From assembly GCF_947497125.1 (NCBI RefSeq), contig NZ_CANMFI010000001.1, positions 620,001 to 684,000 of the forward strand: a stretch of 64,000 bases of DNA, in the 5' to 3' direction. Shown here one piece after another: positions 7,482-15,728 of the stretch (position 1 is the stretch's first letter; the number at the start of each line of letters is the position of its first letter). The stretch comes from an uncultured Polaribacter sp. (GTDB taxonomy: Bacteria; Bacteroidota; Bacteroidia; Flavobacteriales; Flavobacteriaceae). A model generated the notes under the pieces. That model saw only the letters and a program-made list of their open reading frames with translations, ran no database searches and was not told the origin of the DNA. A program made the translations under genes and the position numbers.

Positions 7482-8213
7482 TTATTTATTTAAAAACTGG
7501 ATTGCTTTTTCTAGGTCTTCTGGCGTATCTATCCCAACAGCTTCTACATCTGTTTCTACCATCATAATTTTTTTACCAATTTCTTGATACCTAATTGCCT
7601 CTATTTTTTCAGCGGCTTCTAAGGGTGTCATTGGTGTATTATAAAAATCTAAAAGGGCTTGTTTTCTAAACGCATAAACACCTTTATGCTTGTAATATTT
7701 AACGTTTACATCTGTTGCCCTATGAAATGGGATTACGCTTCTAGAAAAATAGATTGCCAAATTATTAACATCTGTAATTACTTTTACGTTGTTAGGGTTT
7801 TCTATATCCTCTTTGTTAGTAATTGCAACTTTTAATGATGCCAAATCAACTTTTTGATCAATATCTTCTTTAAAAACTGCTACCAGTTTCGATAAAGAAA
7901 CAGTGTCTATAAAAGGTTCATCTCCTTGCACATTAACAACAATGTCTGCCGCAATATTTTCTACTGCTTCTGCAATTCTATCAGAACCACATTCGTGCTC
8001 TTTAACACTCATAATTACCTTACCACCAACCTCTTTAATGGTCTTAAAAATAATATCTGAATCTGTAACAATATAAACATCATCAAATAAATTTGTTTTT
8101 AAGGCAGCTTCATAGGTTCTTAAAATAACAGGTTTACCACCTAAGTCTTTCATTAGTTTTCCCGGAAAACGGCTTGCACTGTAACGTGCCGGTATCATTG
8201 CAATTATTTTCAT
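7482..8213 (-). CDS. kdsB: 3-deoxy-manno-octulosonate cytidylyltransferase
   Basis: KdsB activates Kdo with CTP to give CMP-Kdo for lipid A-core assembly in the cytosol. The 243-residue length is normal. The nucleotide-binding start [15 protein letters not shown] is at residues 6-20, with [10 protein letters not shown] at about 93-102 and the metal and product-binding end [11 protein letters not shown] near 229. It sits in a tight minus-strand operon: 5 nt after manA and 1 nt before the HAD gene. Confidence 0.95.
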   Translation of the reverse strand: MKIIAMIPARYSASRFPGKLMKDLGGKPVILRTYEAALKTNLFDDVYIVTDSDIIFKTIKEVGGKVIMSVKEHECGSDRIAEAVENIAADIVVNVQGDEPFIDTVSLSKLVAVFKEDIDQKVDLASLKVAITNKEDIENPNNVKVITDVNNLAIYFSRSVIPFHRATDVNVKYYKHKGVYAFRKQALLDFYNTPMTPLEAAEKIEAIRYQEIGKKIMMVETDVEAVGIDTPEDLEKAIQFLNK

Positions 8214-8218
8214 AGTAT

Positions 8219-9196
8219 TTATTGAATGTAAACCTCTAAAAGAACGGAAGTTTCTTTTGAAGTAATTGTAAGATGATTGATACAGTTAGGCACTAAAATA
8301 GTTTCTCCTATTTGTAATTTTTCTATTTGATTTTTATACTGAAACTCAACACAACCTTCTACACACATGTAAATTACAAAACTATCTTTCTGTGAATGAT
8401 TTAATGCTACAGAACCTTCTATCGGTAAGATATTTGTTGTAAAATATGGGCATGTAACAACTTCTGAAACCGTATTTTGCCTCTTAGAATAGTCAGTTTT
8501 ATAAGGATTTTTAACGCTAAAATCAATTGCATCTAAAGCATCTTCTGTATGTAATTCTCTAGAAACACCTTTTGAGTCTTGCCTATCCCAGTCGTATATG
8601 CGATATGTAACATCACTTGTTTGTTGAATTTCTGCTAGCATTACTCCTGCTCCTATTGAATGAACTCTTCCAGACGGAATAAAATAAACATCGCCTTTTT
8701 TTACCTCATCAAAATTTAAAACTGTTGTTAGTGTTTTATTTTTTAAATGATCTACATATTCTTTTGGTGATATTTGCTTATTAAAACCAGCAATTAAATT
8801 CGCTTTTTCATCTGCTTGCATTACATACCACATTTCTGTTTTACCAAATGAATTATGTCTCTGTTTGGCCAAAGCATCGTTTGGATGCAGTTGTATACTT
8901 AGCGCCTCTTTGGCATCTATAAATTTTATTAAAAGCGGAAAATTATCTCTAAAATGGTTGTAAACTTTTACCCCCATTAAATCAGATTTATAATCGGATA
9001 TTAAACTAGTTAAAGTGGCTCCTTTTAAGCCTCCGTTACTAACAACAGACACCTCATTTTTAACATCAGAAATCTCCCAACTTTCTCCAATTGCTTCTTT
9101 GTTAGATACTTTATGTAAGATTGTTGTAAGCTTTTTACCTCCCCAAATCTTTTCTTTTAAAATTGGGGTGAATTTTATAAGCTGATGTATTTTCAA
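8219..9196 (-). CDS. manA: Mannose-6-phosphate isomerase, class I
   Basis: This enzyme interconverts fructose-6-phosphate and mannose-6-phosphate, feeding GDP-mannose and glycan synthesis. It has 325 residues, the short Bacillus/Bacteroidota-type form. Zinc-site motifs are visible: [14 protein letters not shown] at about residues 98-111, KTEMWYVM at about 119-126, and the active-site stretch [20 protein letters not shown] near 172. The second cupin domain occupies the C-terminal third. The gene starts 1 nt after the PTPS/QueD gene ends and precedes kdsB by 5 nt. Confidence 0.92.
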   Translation of the reverse strand: MKIHQLIKFTPILKEKIWGGKKLTTILHKVSNKEAIGESWEISDVKNEVSVVSNGGLKGATLTSLISDYKSDLMGVKVYNHFRDNFPLLIKFIDAKEALSIQLHPNDALAKQRHNSFGKTEMWYVMQADEKANLIAGFNKQISPKEYVDHLKNKTLTTVLNFDEVKKGDVYFIPSGRVHSIGAGVMLAEIQQTSDVTYRIYDWDRQDSKGVSRELHTEDALDAIDFSVKNPYKTDYSKRQNTVSEVVTCPYFTTNILPIEGSVALNHSQKDSFVIYMCVEGCVEFQYKNQIEKLQIGETILVPNCINHLTITSKETSVLLEVYIQ

Positions 9197-9197
9197 A

Positions 9198-9611
9198 TTA
9201 GTTTCCAGAATAAGTTACAAAATTTCGAGGGGTTTCATATAATTTAATAGACAGGTCTAAATTTCTATTAATTTTAGTTCTTAATTTATCATAAATAACT
9301 ACAGAAATATTTTCTGCTGTAGGGTTTACTTCTTTAAATTCAGCTACTTCTACATTTAAGTTTTTATGATCAAATGCTTCTTCTACCTCTTCTTTTATTA
9401 ATTTTCTTAAAATTGATAAGTCCATTACAAAACCAGTCTCTTTGTCAATTTCTCCGGTTACAGAAACCTCTAAATCATAGTTATGACCATGAAAGTTTGG
9501 GTTGCTACACTTACCAAAAACAGCGGTATTTTTTTCATCAGACCAATCTTTTCTATACAACCGATGGGCGGCATTAAAATGTGCTTTTCTATGAACTGTT
9601 ACTTTTGGCAT
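9198..9611 (-). CDS. 6-pyruvoyltetrahydropterin synthase / QueD family
   Basis: This is a 137-residue zinc enzyme of the PTPS/QueD family, acting on 7,8-dihydroneopterin triphosphate. Zinc-binding His residues are in FNAAHRL and FHGHNY. The catalytic Cys is in GKCSNPNFHGHNY, and the C-terminal side has FDHKNLN. The spacing CSNPNxHGHNY is the type seen in true 6-pyruvoyltetrahydropterin synthases, rather than the shorter Cys-HGH spacing of most bacterial QueD. The product may therefore be 6-pyruvoyltetrahydropterin or 6-carboxytetrahydropterin (queuosine pathway), and no queuosine genes are adjacent to decide. It lies in the idi-manA-kdsB operon. Confidence 0.85.
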   Translation of the reverse strand: MPKVTVHRKAHFNAAHRLYRKDWSDEKNTAVFGKCSNPNFHGHNYDLEVSVTGEIDKETGFVMDLSILRKLIKEEVEEAFDHKNLNVEVAEFKEVNPTAENISVVIYDKLRTKINRNLDLSIKLYETPRNFVTYSGN

Positions 9612-9635
9612 ATTTTTAAATTAAACTATTGATAA

Positions 9636-10172
9636 TTAATTGTTTTCTGATTGTAAATGAGCTTCAATTTTATGGTACGATTCTTTAAATATAATTTTAA
9701 ACCAAGCGGTATACTCTTGCGGATTATTTTCTATATCTAATTGAACATCAGATAATTTCATCCACTTAAAATCTTCTACCTCTTCTTTATTTACTATTGG
9801 CGAGTCTTCAAAATAACCAACCATAACGTGGTCTAATTCGTGCTCTGTTAAGCCATTATCAAATGGTGCTTTGTAGATGAAAGAAAATAGTTCTTTAAGC
9901 GATGTTACAAAGCCCATTTCTTCTTGCAATCTTCTTTTACCTGCTTGTAAATTTGTTTCACCATCTCGCTGATGAGAACAACAAGTATTTGTCCATAATA
10001 ATGGCGAATGGTATTTACTTGCAGCTCTTTGCTGTAGCATTAACTCTCCTTTCTTATTAAATACAAATACTGAAAAAGCTCTATGTAAAACCGCCTTTTC
10101 ATGTGCTTCCATTTTTGGCATTAAACCAATCGGATTGTCTTTTTCATCAACTAAAACTACTTGTTCTTCCAT
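9636..10172 (-). CDS. idi: Isopentenyl-diphosphate delta-isomerase, type I
   Basis: Idi interconverts isopentenyl and dimethylallyl diphosphate in isoprenoid synthesis. The 178-residue Nudix-fold protein has the active-site Cys motif TNTCCSHQRDGE (about residues 62-73) and the catalytic Glu region ELDHVMVGYFE (about 112-122). Substrate and metal ligands include the N-terminal HRAFSVFVF segment. It is the first gene of the six-gene minus-strand operon. A TATTTTTG promoter box ends 5 nt before its ATG. Confidence 0.95.
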   Translation of the reverse strand: MEEQVVLVDEKDNPIGLMPKMEAHEKAVLHRAFSVFVFNKKGELMLQQRAASKYHSPLLWTNTCCSHQRDGETNLQAGKRRLQEEMGFVTSLKELFSFIYKAPFDNGLTEHELDHVMVGYFEDSPIVNKEEVEDFKWMKLSDVQLDIENNPQEYTAWFKIIFKESYHKIEAHLQSENN

Positions 10173-10177
10173 AGTAG

Positions 10178-10185
10178 CAAAAATA
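10178..10185 (-). promoter_or_regulatory. TATTTTTG -7 box 5 nt before idi
   Basis: A minus-strand TATTTTTG is separated from the idi ATG (10172) by CTACT only. The predicted transcription start is at or next to the start codon. Confidence 0.45.
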
Positions 10186-10256
10186 AGAAATTAGGTGTTT
10201 AATAGCTCATAATTCAATAAAAAATATGGTTTCTATGCCGTTTTATTTTGATATTT

Positions 10257-10264
10257 TATATTTG
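10257..10264 (+). promoter_or_regulatory. TATATTTG -7 box of the lipoprotein cyclophilin
   Basis: TATATTTG followed by CAC lies 25 nt before the ATG at 10290. It overlaps an alternative upstream TTG start, which argues for the downstream ATG. Confidence 0.45.
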
Positions 10265-10289
10265 CACTCTTTTACTCTTAATCCTTTTC

Positions 10290-10979
10290 ATGAAAAATAC
10301 CCGTATTTTATTTTTTTTAATTGCAATAGCAATGCTTTTTCAATGCAAAGAAAAACAAGCAAACACCACTACATCTAAAAACATAAATCAGAAAAAAAAG
10401 CAATTAAAAAAACCTATTGAAAAAGCTTGGGATAGTTTAAATAGACACAATACAGAAGCCTTTTTAACTGAATTTGGGAAACAAAACCCAGAGACATTGG
10501 TCTTAATTAAAACCGATTTTGGCAACATAAAAATTCGCTTATTTGAAGATGTACCAATGCATAGAGCTAATTTTATTTTCTTAACCAAAATTAAATACTT
10601 TAACACTACCGTATTTTATAGAATTGCAAAAAACTTTGTAATACAAGGTGGTAATTCTGATGAAATGTACACTCAGAAAGAACGAAGAAAATACGGTAAC
10701 TACCTTTTAAAACCTGAATTTATAAAAAACAGAAAACATGTTTTTGGGGCGCTAGCTGCAGCAAGAGAATATGAGAATAATGACGACAAACTATCTAGCC
10801 CTTTTGAATTTTATATTGTACAACAAAAAGGCGGATCTCATCACCTAGATAATGAACATACCGTATTCGGACAAGTAATTGAAGGTTTTAGCACTATTAA
10901 TAAGATTTCTAAAGTAAAAGTTGGGGTTGATGAATGGCCTGTAAACGACGTGAAAATGACCATTGAAATTATAGAATAA
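10290..10979 (+). CDS. Cyclophilin-type peptidyl-prolyl isomerase, probable lipoprotein
   Basis: This is a 229-residue envelope prolyl isomerase. I use the ATG at 10290 (MKNTRILFF) because the longer form begins at a TTG that overlaps the promoter box. The N-terminus is a lipoprotein signal ending in LFQC, with an unusual Gln before the Cys, followed by a Lys/Thr-rich linker. The cyclophilin core runs from LVLIKTDFGNIKIRLFED (about residues 70-87) through TVFYRIAKNFVIQGG (about 107-121) to HTVFGQVIEGF (about 195-205). The catalytic Arg is in FYRIAKNFVIQGG. It is followed by prfC with a separate promoter. Confidence 0.85.
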   Translation: MKNTRILFFLIAIAMLFQCKEKQANTTTSKNINQKKKQLKKPIEKAWDSLNRHNTEAFLTEFGKQNPETLVLIKTDFGNIKIRLFEDVPMHRANFIFLTKIKYFNTTVFYRIAKNFVIQGGNSDEMYTQKERRKYGNYLLKPEFIKNRKHVFGALAAAREYENNDDKLSSPFEFYIVQQKGGSHHLDNEHTVFGQVIEGFSTINKISKVKVGVDEWPVNDVKMTIEIIE

Positions 10980-10983
10980 AACC

Positions 10984-10991
10984 TATCTTTG
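10984..10991 (+). promoter_or_regulatory. TATCTTTG -7 box of prfC with TTG at -33
   Basis: TATCTTTG matches the consensus well, and a TTG at 10963-10965 lies 18 nt upstream, the spacing expected for TTG-N-TAnnTTTG promoters. The ATG of prfC is 17 nt downstream. Confidence 0.6.
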
Positions 10992-11008
10992 CACCTCAAA
11001 TTTTGTAG

Positions 11009-12601
11009 ATGAGTTTTTTAAAAGAAATAGCACGTAGAAGAACATTTGGTATCATATCGCATCCAGATGCTGGTAAAACAACCTTAACAGAAAAATTATT
11101 ACTTTTTGGTGGCGCCATACAAGAAGCAGGCGCTGTTAAAAATAATAAAATTAAAAAAGGAGCTACATCCGATTTTATGGAAATTGAACGTCAGCGTGGT
11201 ATTTCTGTAGCTACTTCTGTATTGGCTTTTATTTACAAAGACAAAAAAATTAATATTTTAGATACACCTGGGCACAAAGATTTTGCCGAAGATACTTTTA
11301 GAACTTTAACAGCCGTAGATAGTGTTATTGTTGTAATTGATGTTGCCAAAGGTGTAGAACCGCAAACCGAAAAACTGGTAGAAGTTTGTAGAATGCGTAG
11401 CATACCAATGCTGGTTTTTATCAATAAATTAGACAGAGAAGGTAAAGATGCTTTTGATTTATTAGATGAAGTAGAACAAAAACTAGGCTTGCGTGTTACT
11501 CCTATGAGTTTCCCAATCGGAATGGGCTATGATTTTAAAGGCATTTATAACATTTGGGAAAAGAAACTAAATCTTTTTTCTGGTGATAATAAAACAACTA
11601 TTTCAGACGGAGTTCAGTTTAATGACTTATCAAACCCAGAATTAGACAAAATAGTTGGTAATAACGCTGCAGAAACCTTACGAGAAGAAATAGAACTGAT
11701 AAGCGAAGTGTATCCAGACTTTAATCATCAAGAATATTTAGAGGGAAATTTACAACCTGTATTTTTCGGGTCTGCATTAAATAATTTTGGTGTAAAAGAA
11801 CTGTTAGATGCTTTTATCGAAATTGCACCATCACCTCAACCTAAAAAAGCTGAAGAGCGTCTGGTAGATTCTAAAGAAACCAAATTAACAGGTTTTGTCT
11901 TTAAAATTCATGCCAATATGGATCCCAAACACAGAGATCGTTTGGCATTTATCAAAATAGTATCGGGTACTTTTAAAAGAAACGCACCCTACTTGCATGT
12001 TAGAAATGGTAAGAAGGTAAAATTCTCGAGTCCGAATGCGTTTTTTGCAGAGAAAAAAGAAATTGTAGACGAATCTTTTCCTGGCGACATTGTTGGTATT
12101 CATGATACTGGTAACTTTAAAATTGGAGACACCTTAACCGAAGGAGAAGAATTAAACTTTAAAGGTATTCCTAGTTTTTCGCCAGAACACTTTAGGTATG
12201 TTAACAACGCAGACCCAATGAAATCTAAACAACTTTACAAAGGTTTAGATCAGTTAATGGATGAAGGTGTTGCTCAATTATTTACCTTAGATATGAATGG
12301 TCGTAAAGTAATAGGTACTGTAGGTGCTTTGCAATATGAAGTTATACAATACCGTTTAGAACATGAATATGGTGCAAAATGTACCTATGAAAACTTGAGT
12401 GTTCACAAAGCATGCTGGGTAGAGCCTCAAGACATAAAAAATGAGGAGTTTAAAGAGTTTAAACGTGTAAAACAACGTTATTTAGCTAAAGACAAACAGG
12501 GTCAGTTAGTGTTTTTGGCAGATTCTGCTTTTACCATACAAATGACACAAAGTAAATACCCTTCAGTGAAATTGCATTTTACAAGTGAGTTTAAAAATTA
12601 A
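11009..12601 (+). CDS. prfC: Peptide chain release factor 3
   Basis: RF3 is the translational GTPase that recycles RF1 and RF2 from the ribosome. The 530-residue length is standard. The G1 motif HPDAGKTTL is at about residues 18-26, G3 DTPGHKDF at about 88-95, and G4 NKLDR at about 142-146. These are followed by EF-G-like domains II and III (LTGFVFKIHANMDPKHRDR near 291). It is preceded by its own promoter, and the outer-membrane barrel gene starts 4 nt after its stop. Confidence 0.97.
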   Translation: MSFLKEIARRRTFGIISHPDAGKTTLTEKLLLFGGAIQEAGAVKNNKIKKGATSDFMEIERQRGISVATSVLAFIYKDKKINILDTPGHKDFAEDTFRTLTAVDSVIVVIDVAKGVEPQTEKLVEVCRMRSIPMLVFINKLDREGKDAFDLLDEVEQKLGLRVTPMSFPIGMGYDFKGIYNIWEKKLNLFSGDNKTTISDGVQFNDLSNPELDKIVGNNAAETLREEIELISEVYPDFNHQEYLEGNLQPVFFGSALNNFGVKELLDAFIEIAPSPQPKKAEERLVDSKETKLTGFVFKIHANMDPKHRDRLAFIKIVSGTFKRNAPYLHVRNGKKVKFSSPNAFFAEKKEIVDESFPGDIVGIHDTGNFKIGDTLTEGEELNFKGIPSFSPEHFRYVNNADPMKSKQLYKGLDQLMDEGVAQLFTLDMNGRKVIGTVGALQYEVIQYRLEHEYGAKCTYENLSVHKACWVEPQDIKNEEFKEFKRVKQRYLAKDKQGQLVFLADSAFTIQMTQSKYPSVKLHFTSEFKN

Positions 12602-12605
12602 GTTG

Positions 12606-14168
12606 ATGAAAAAAATTGCTTACTTTCTTCTTATTTTGTGCACGACTATCGGTTATAGTCAAGACGATACTTCCTTTAATTTAAAAGGGCTAGAATTACA
12701 AAATGCTATTCGGTTAAACTATATATTGGTGCACCAACCCGTAAATGAGGTTTCTTACAACTTAAAACCTACCATGGGTTTTGTTGGTTTAAACTACAAC
12801 ATACCTTTAAACGATTGGCTGTATACTGGTCTGGGGTTTCATACCGCAATTACTGGAGATCAAGGTGGTCTTTTTACTTTAGGAGTTAACCTTGGCGTTA
12901 ACAAAGCAATCTATAAAAATCTTTTTTTTGATGCAAACCTCCACTTTGGTGGCGGAGGCGGTTACAGAAGCTTGGTAAACGGCGGCGGAATTATTTACCC
13001 AAATATAGGCTTGCAATTTAAAAAGAAAGGGTATTCTTTTGGAGTTCAATATGGTTATGTTGACTTTTTTACAGGAATTCAAAAAAATGACAACGTTTCT
13101 TTTTTTATTGAAATACCTACTAATTTAAGAAAAGCAAACTATAAAGAGGCACAAAAAACAATCTCAGAAAAACAAGTATCCAAAGAAGAAACTTGGAACA
13201 AACCTGCTGTAAAAAGTGTTCAACAATTAACATTTGATTACTTTTTTCCGATGGGAATGTCTAGAACAGATGCAAGTACAACACCACAATACAAACCTAT
13301 TAACAACACATTATCTCTATTAGGTTTTGAATACCAAAGATACCTTACAAGCAATACCTTTGCCTATGTTCATTTAGATGCTATGTATGGCGGATTAACT
13401 GCTGGTTTTATGGACCTGTTTTTTGGTGTTGGAAAAAATGTAGTAGAAACTAAATATGTAAACTTATTTGGTAAATTTGGTATCGGTGCCGCTGGTGGAC
13501 GAATTTATCCAGAAGGTGGTTTAACAATGTACCCAAGTGTTGGCGCAGATGTAAGAATTACAAAAAAATTCGGACTTAGTGCACATGTTGGCTATCACAG
13601 AGCAATTGGCGGAACCTTTGAAGCCTACACCGCTGGTTTTAGCTTAAAATATTACGGTTTAAGCGGTGGTACAACACATCCTTTCACAAAAGAAAGAATT
13701 AAAAAATTTAAGACACAAGGCATTCAAGTAGGTGTTCAAAATCAAACCTATTTTGATGTTGCTAAATTTGGCATACCACCAAGTAATCTACAATTAATTG
13801 CTCTAAAAGTTAACTATAGTCTAAACAAACGAATATATGTGGCAGGTGAAGCCTCTTTTGCTTATGAAGGCGAATCTGGCGGATATGCTCATGGAGTTTT
13901 TGGATTAGGAATAAAAACCAATACTTTTGCAAACAACAGATTATCATTATTTGCAGAAGCGGCAGTTGGTGTTGCCGGTGGCGGAAGAGTAGATTCTGGC
14001 GAAGGCGTGCTACTAAGACATACAGTGGGTATTAATTATCATTTAAATGACGATTTTTCTTTGATGGCCTCTGGCGGTCAAATGTGGTCTCCGTTTGGCA
14101 ATGTAAATTCTACAAACCTAAACATAGGAATCTCTTACGGGTTGTCTATTTTAAATGCAAAAAAATAA
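12606..14168 (+). CDS. Outer-membrane beta-barrel protein of unknown function
   Basis: This is a 520-residue protein with a signal peptide (MKKIAYFLLILCTTIGYSQ). I chose the ATG at 12606 because the upstream in-frame start overlaps prfC and adds residues before the signal. The mature part is rich in alternating aromatic and glycine strands (GLNYNIPLNDWLYTGLGFHT; FFDANLHFGGGGGYRSL) and ends in an amphipathic strand (LNIGISYGLSILNAKK). The length could fit two barrel halves joined by a charged linker (about 180-205). I do not recognise the family. It may be co-transcribed with prfC (gap 4 nt). Confidence 0.75.
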   Translation: MKKIAYFLLILCTTIGYSQDDTSFNLKGLELQNAIRLNYILVHQPVNEVSYNLKPTMGFVGLNYNIPLNDWLYTGLGFHTAITGDQGGLFTLGVNLGVNKAIYKNLFFDANLHFGGGGGYRSLVNGGGIIYPNIGLQFKKKGYSFGVQYGYVDFFTGIQKNDNVSFFIEIPTNLRKANYKEAQKTISEKQVSKEETWNKPAVKSVQQLTFDYFFPMGMSRTDASTTPQYKPINNTLSLLGFEYQRYLTSNTFAYVHLDAMYGGLTAGFMDLFFGVGKNVVETKYVNLFGKFGIGAAGGRIYPEGGLTMYPSVGADVRITKKFGLSAHVGYHRAIGGTFEAYTAGFSLKYYGLSGGTTHPFTKERIKKFKTQGIQVGVQNQTYFDVAKFGIPPSNLQLIALKVNYSLNKRIYVAGEASFAYEGESGGYAHGVFGLGIKTNTFANNRLSLFAEAAVGVAGGGRVDSGEGVLLRHTVGINYHLNDDFSLMASGGQMWSPFGNVNSTNLNIGISYGLSILNAKK

Positions 14169-14206
14169 TTTATTCTGATTTTTTTCAGAAGCTTATCAAT
14201 AAAAAC

Positions 14207-14230
14207 AATCTTGATCTAAAACTCAAGATT
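14207..14230 (+). terminator. Weak hairpin after the barrel gene
   Basis: The stem AATCTTGA (14207-14214) / TCAAGATT (14223-14230) has an 8-nt loop and no strong T tract. A smaller TTCTGA/TCAGAA hairpin lies just upstream at about 14173-14190. Termination is possible but not certain. Confidence 0.3.
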
Positions 14231-14243
14231 ACAGTAATCCAAG

Positions 14244-14298
14244 TTCGAGCGCAGTCGAGAACTAATAAAATGAATAAAACATCTCGACTGCGCTCGAG
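14244..14298. repeat. Short palindromic intergenic element, copy 1
   Basis: Inverted arms TTCGAGCGCAGTCGAGA (14244-14260) and TCTCGACTGCGCTCGAG (14282-14298) flank an AT-rich centre. Related elements lie at 15650-15714 and 41452-41516, all between genes. The arms are far richer in GC than their surroundings. It looks like a REP- or MITE-like element. Confidence 0.75.
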
Positions 14299-14320
14299 TA
14301 AATAAAATTAAACGAATACA

Positions 14321-15253
14321 ATGAATAACGGAATCTACGCAAAATTCACAACCCCAAAAGGTGCTATTTTAGTACAATTAGAGCACGAAAAAACACCAGG
14401 TACAGTTGGTAACTTTATCGCTTTAACAGAAGGTAATCTAGAAAATGCCGTAAAAGAACAAGGAACACCTTATTATAACGGACTAAAGTTTCATAGAGTT
14501 ATACCCGATTTTATGATTCAAGGAGGATGCCCACAAGGAACCGGAACTGGTAACCCAGGTTACAAGTTTGATGATGAATTTCACCCAGACTTAAAGCACG
14601 ATGTTCCTGGTAAATTAGCAATGGCCAATTCTGGTCCTGCAACCAACGGAAGTCAGTTTTACATTACCCACGTTCCTACTCCATGGTTAGATGGTAAACA
14701 CACTGTTTTTGGAAGTGTTATAGAAGGGCAAGATGTAGTAGACTCGATAGCACAAGGCGATGAACTAACTTCTGTAGAAATCATTAGAGTTGGTGCAGAT
14801 GCCGAAGCTTTTAATGCTGTAGAATCTTTTAGAACTTTTGAAGGATCTAGAGAAAAACGTGAAGCAGAAGAAAAAGCAAAACAAAAAGAATTATTAGATA
14901 GTGTAGCTGCTGGTTATGATGAAACTGAAAGCGGTTTACGTTACCAAATTTTACAAAAAGGTACCGGAAAAAAAGCTACAAAAGGTGCAGGAGTATCTGT
15001 ACACTACAAAGGTCAATTATTAGACGGTACTGTATTTGATTCTTCATACAAAAGAAAACAACCTATAGATTTTAATGTAGGCGTTGGTCAAGTTATATCT
15101 GGTTGGGATGAAGGTATACAATTATTACAAGTTGGCGATAAAGCTCGTTTTGTAATTCCTTCTGATTTGGCTTATGGTGCAGCTGGTGCTGGTGGTGTTA
15201 TACCGCCAAATGCAACATTAATTTTTGATGTAGAATTAATGGATGTAAAGTAA
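14321..15253 (+). CDS. Dual-family immunophilin: cyclophilin-FKBP fusion prolyl isomerase
   Basis: This 310-residue protein joins two unrelated prolyl-isomerase folds. Residues 1-160 are a cyclophilin ([13 protein letters not shown] at 57-69 with catalytic Arg59; [10 protein letters not shown] at 107-116; [12 protein letters not shown] at 125-136). Residues 165-198 form a charged helical linker. Residues 203-310 are an FKBP ([18 protein letters not shown] at 226-242; GWDEGIQLL at 261-269; [18 protein letters not shown] at 283-300) with pocket residues Tyr229, Asp240, Trp262 and Tyr285 present. There is no signal peptide, so it is cytosolic. Dual-family immunophilins in this order are known from Flavobacterium and some other organisms. 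Both active sites look intact. Confidence 0.92.
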   Translation: MNNGIYAKFTTPKGAILVQLEHEKTPGTVGNFIALTEGNLENAVKEQGTPYYNGLKFHRVIPDFMIQGGCPQGTGTGNPGYKFDDEFHPDLKHDVPGKLAMANSGPATNGSQFYITHVPTPWLDGKHTVFGSVIEGQDVVDSIAQGDELTSVEIIRVGADAEAFNAVESFRTFEGSREKREAEEKAKQKELLDSVAAGYDETESGLRYQILQKGTGKKATKGAGVSVHYKGQLLDGTVFDSSYKRKQPIDFNVGVGQVISGWDEGIQLLQVGDKARFVIPSDLAYGAAGAGGVIPPNATLIFDVELMDVK

Positions 15254-15285
15254 AAAACACTTTTACAAATACCTTTATAAAATGC

Positions 15286-15318
15286 AAAAGCTCTCTAATT
15301 TTAGAGAGCTTTTTGTTT
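15286..15318 (+). terminator. Strong hairpin terminator after the immunophilin fusion gene
   Basis: A 13-bp perfect stem, AAAAGCTCTCTAA (15286-15298) / TTAGAGAGCTTTT (15301-15313), is followed by GTTTT. The real loop is probably the central AATTTT. Confidence 0.85.
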
Positions 15319-15407
15319 TCAGTAACATGTTGTTTAATCAAGAACTAATAAACCCTTTTAAAAAGGGAATTATAGAAATATTGAACAAGAGTAAGAAGAT
15401 TATAATC

Positions 15408-15632
15408 TTACTCTAAACCTTGCATTTCTGCATCATAAAACGCACCAGCTTTATCCATTAAATCGGCTAATTCGGTTGCAATATCTTCTTCACGCTCACC
15501 CGTTAAATCTTCGAACCATTCTACTTCATCATCTTTTAAATTGATTAAAAATCGAGGAAATTCTGTGTGCAACACAAAAATATCATCCGGAAAATTACTG
15601 TTGTCTGCTAATAAAAATTTAGGTAAATCCAT
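15408..15632 (-). CDS. Small acidic protein (74 aa) of unknown function
   Basis: This is a 74-residue, strongly acidic cytosolic protein. Its N-terminal half resembles a beta-hairpin (MDLPKFLLADNSNFPDDIFV, then FPRFLINLKDDEVEWFEDL). The C-terminal half is an acidic helix (EEDIATELADLMDKAGAFYDAEM). There are no catalytic motifs. It resembles short conserved Bacteroidota proteins with no assigned role (from memory). It is isolated between the strong terminator at 15286-15318 and copy 2 of the palindromic element, which lies directly in front of its start, so the element may influence its promoter. Confidence 0.65.
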   Translation of the reverse strand: MDLPKFLLADNSNFPDDIFVLHTEFPRFLINLKDDEVEWFEDLTGEREEDIATELADLMDKAGAFYDAEMQGLE

Positions 15633-15649
15633 TTGTTGTCTTTTATCTG

Positions 15650-15714
15650 TTCGAGCGCAGTCGATAACTATTATTAAAATTATACTTTTTATGTATCTCT
15701 CGACTGCACTCGAG
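15650..15714. repeat. Short palindromic intergenic element, copy 2
   Basis: Arms TTCGAGCGCAGTCGA (15650-15664) and TCTCGACTGCACTCGAG (15698-15714) with one mismatch relative to copy 1 (CGCTCGAG to CACTCGAG). It lies between the MATE gene end and the small acidic protein gene start. Confidence 0.75.
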
Positions 15715-15728
15715 TAGATAATTTCACT

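Noticed and set aside
15382..15407. Hairpin AGAGTAAG/CTTACTCT as terminator of the small acidic gene
   Set aside because: The stem is only 8 bp with an 11-nt loop and no U tract; too weak to annotate as a terminator.
15529..15560. tRNA-like loop sequence near TCGAACC
   Set aside because: It lies inside the coding sequence of the small acidic protein and no cloverleaf arms can be drawn around it.
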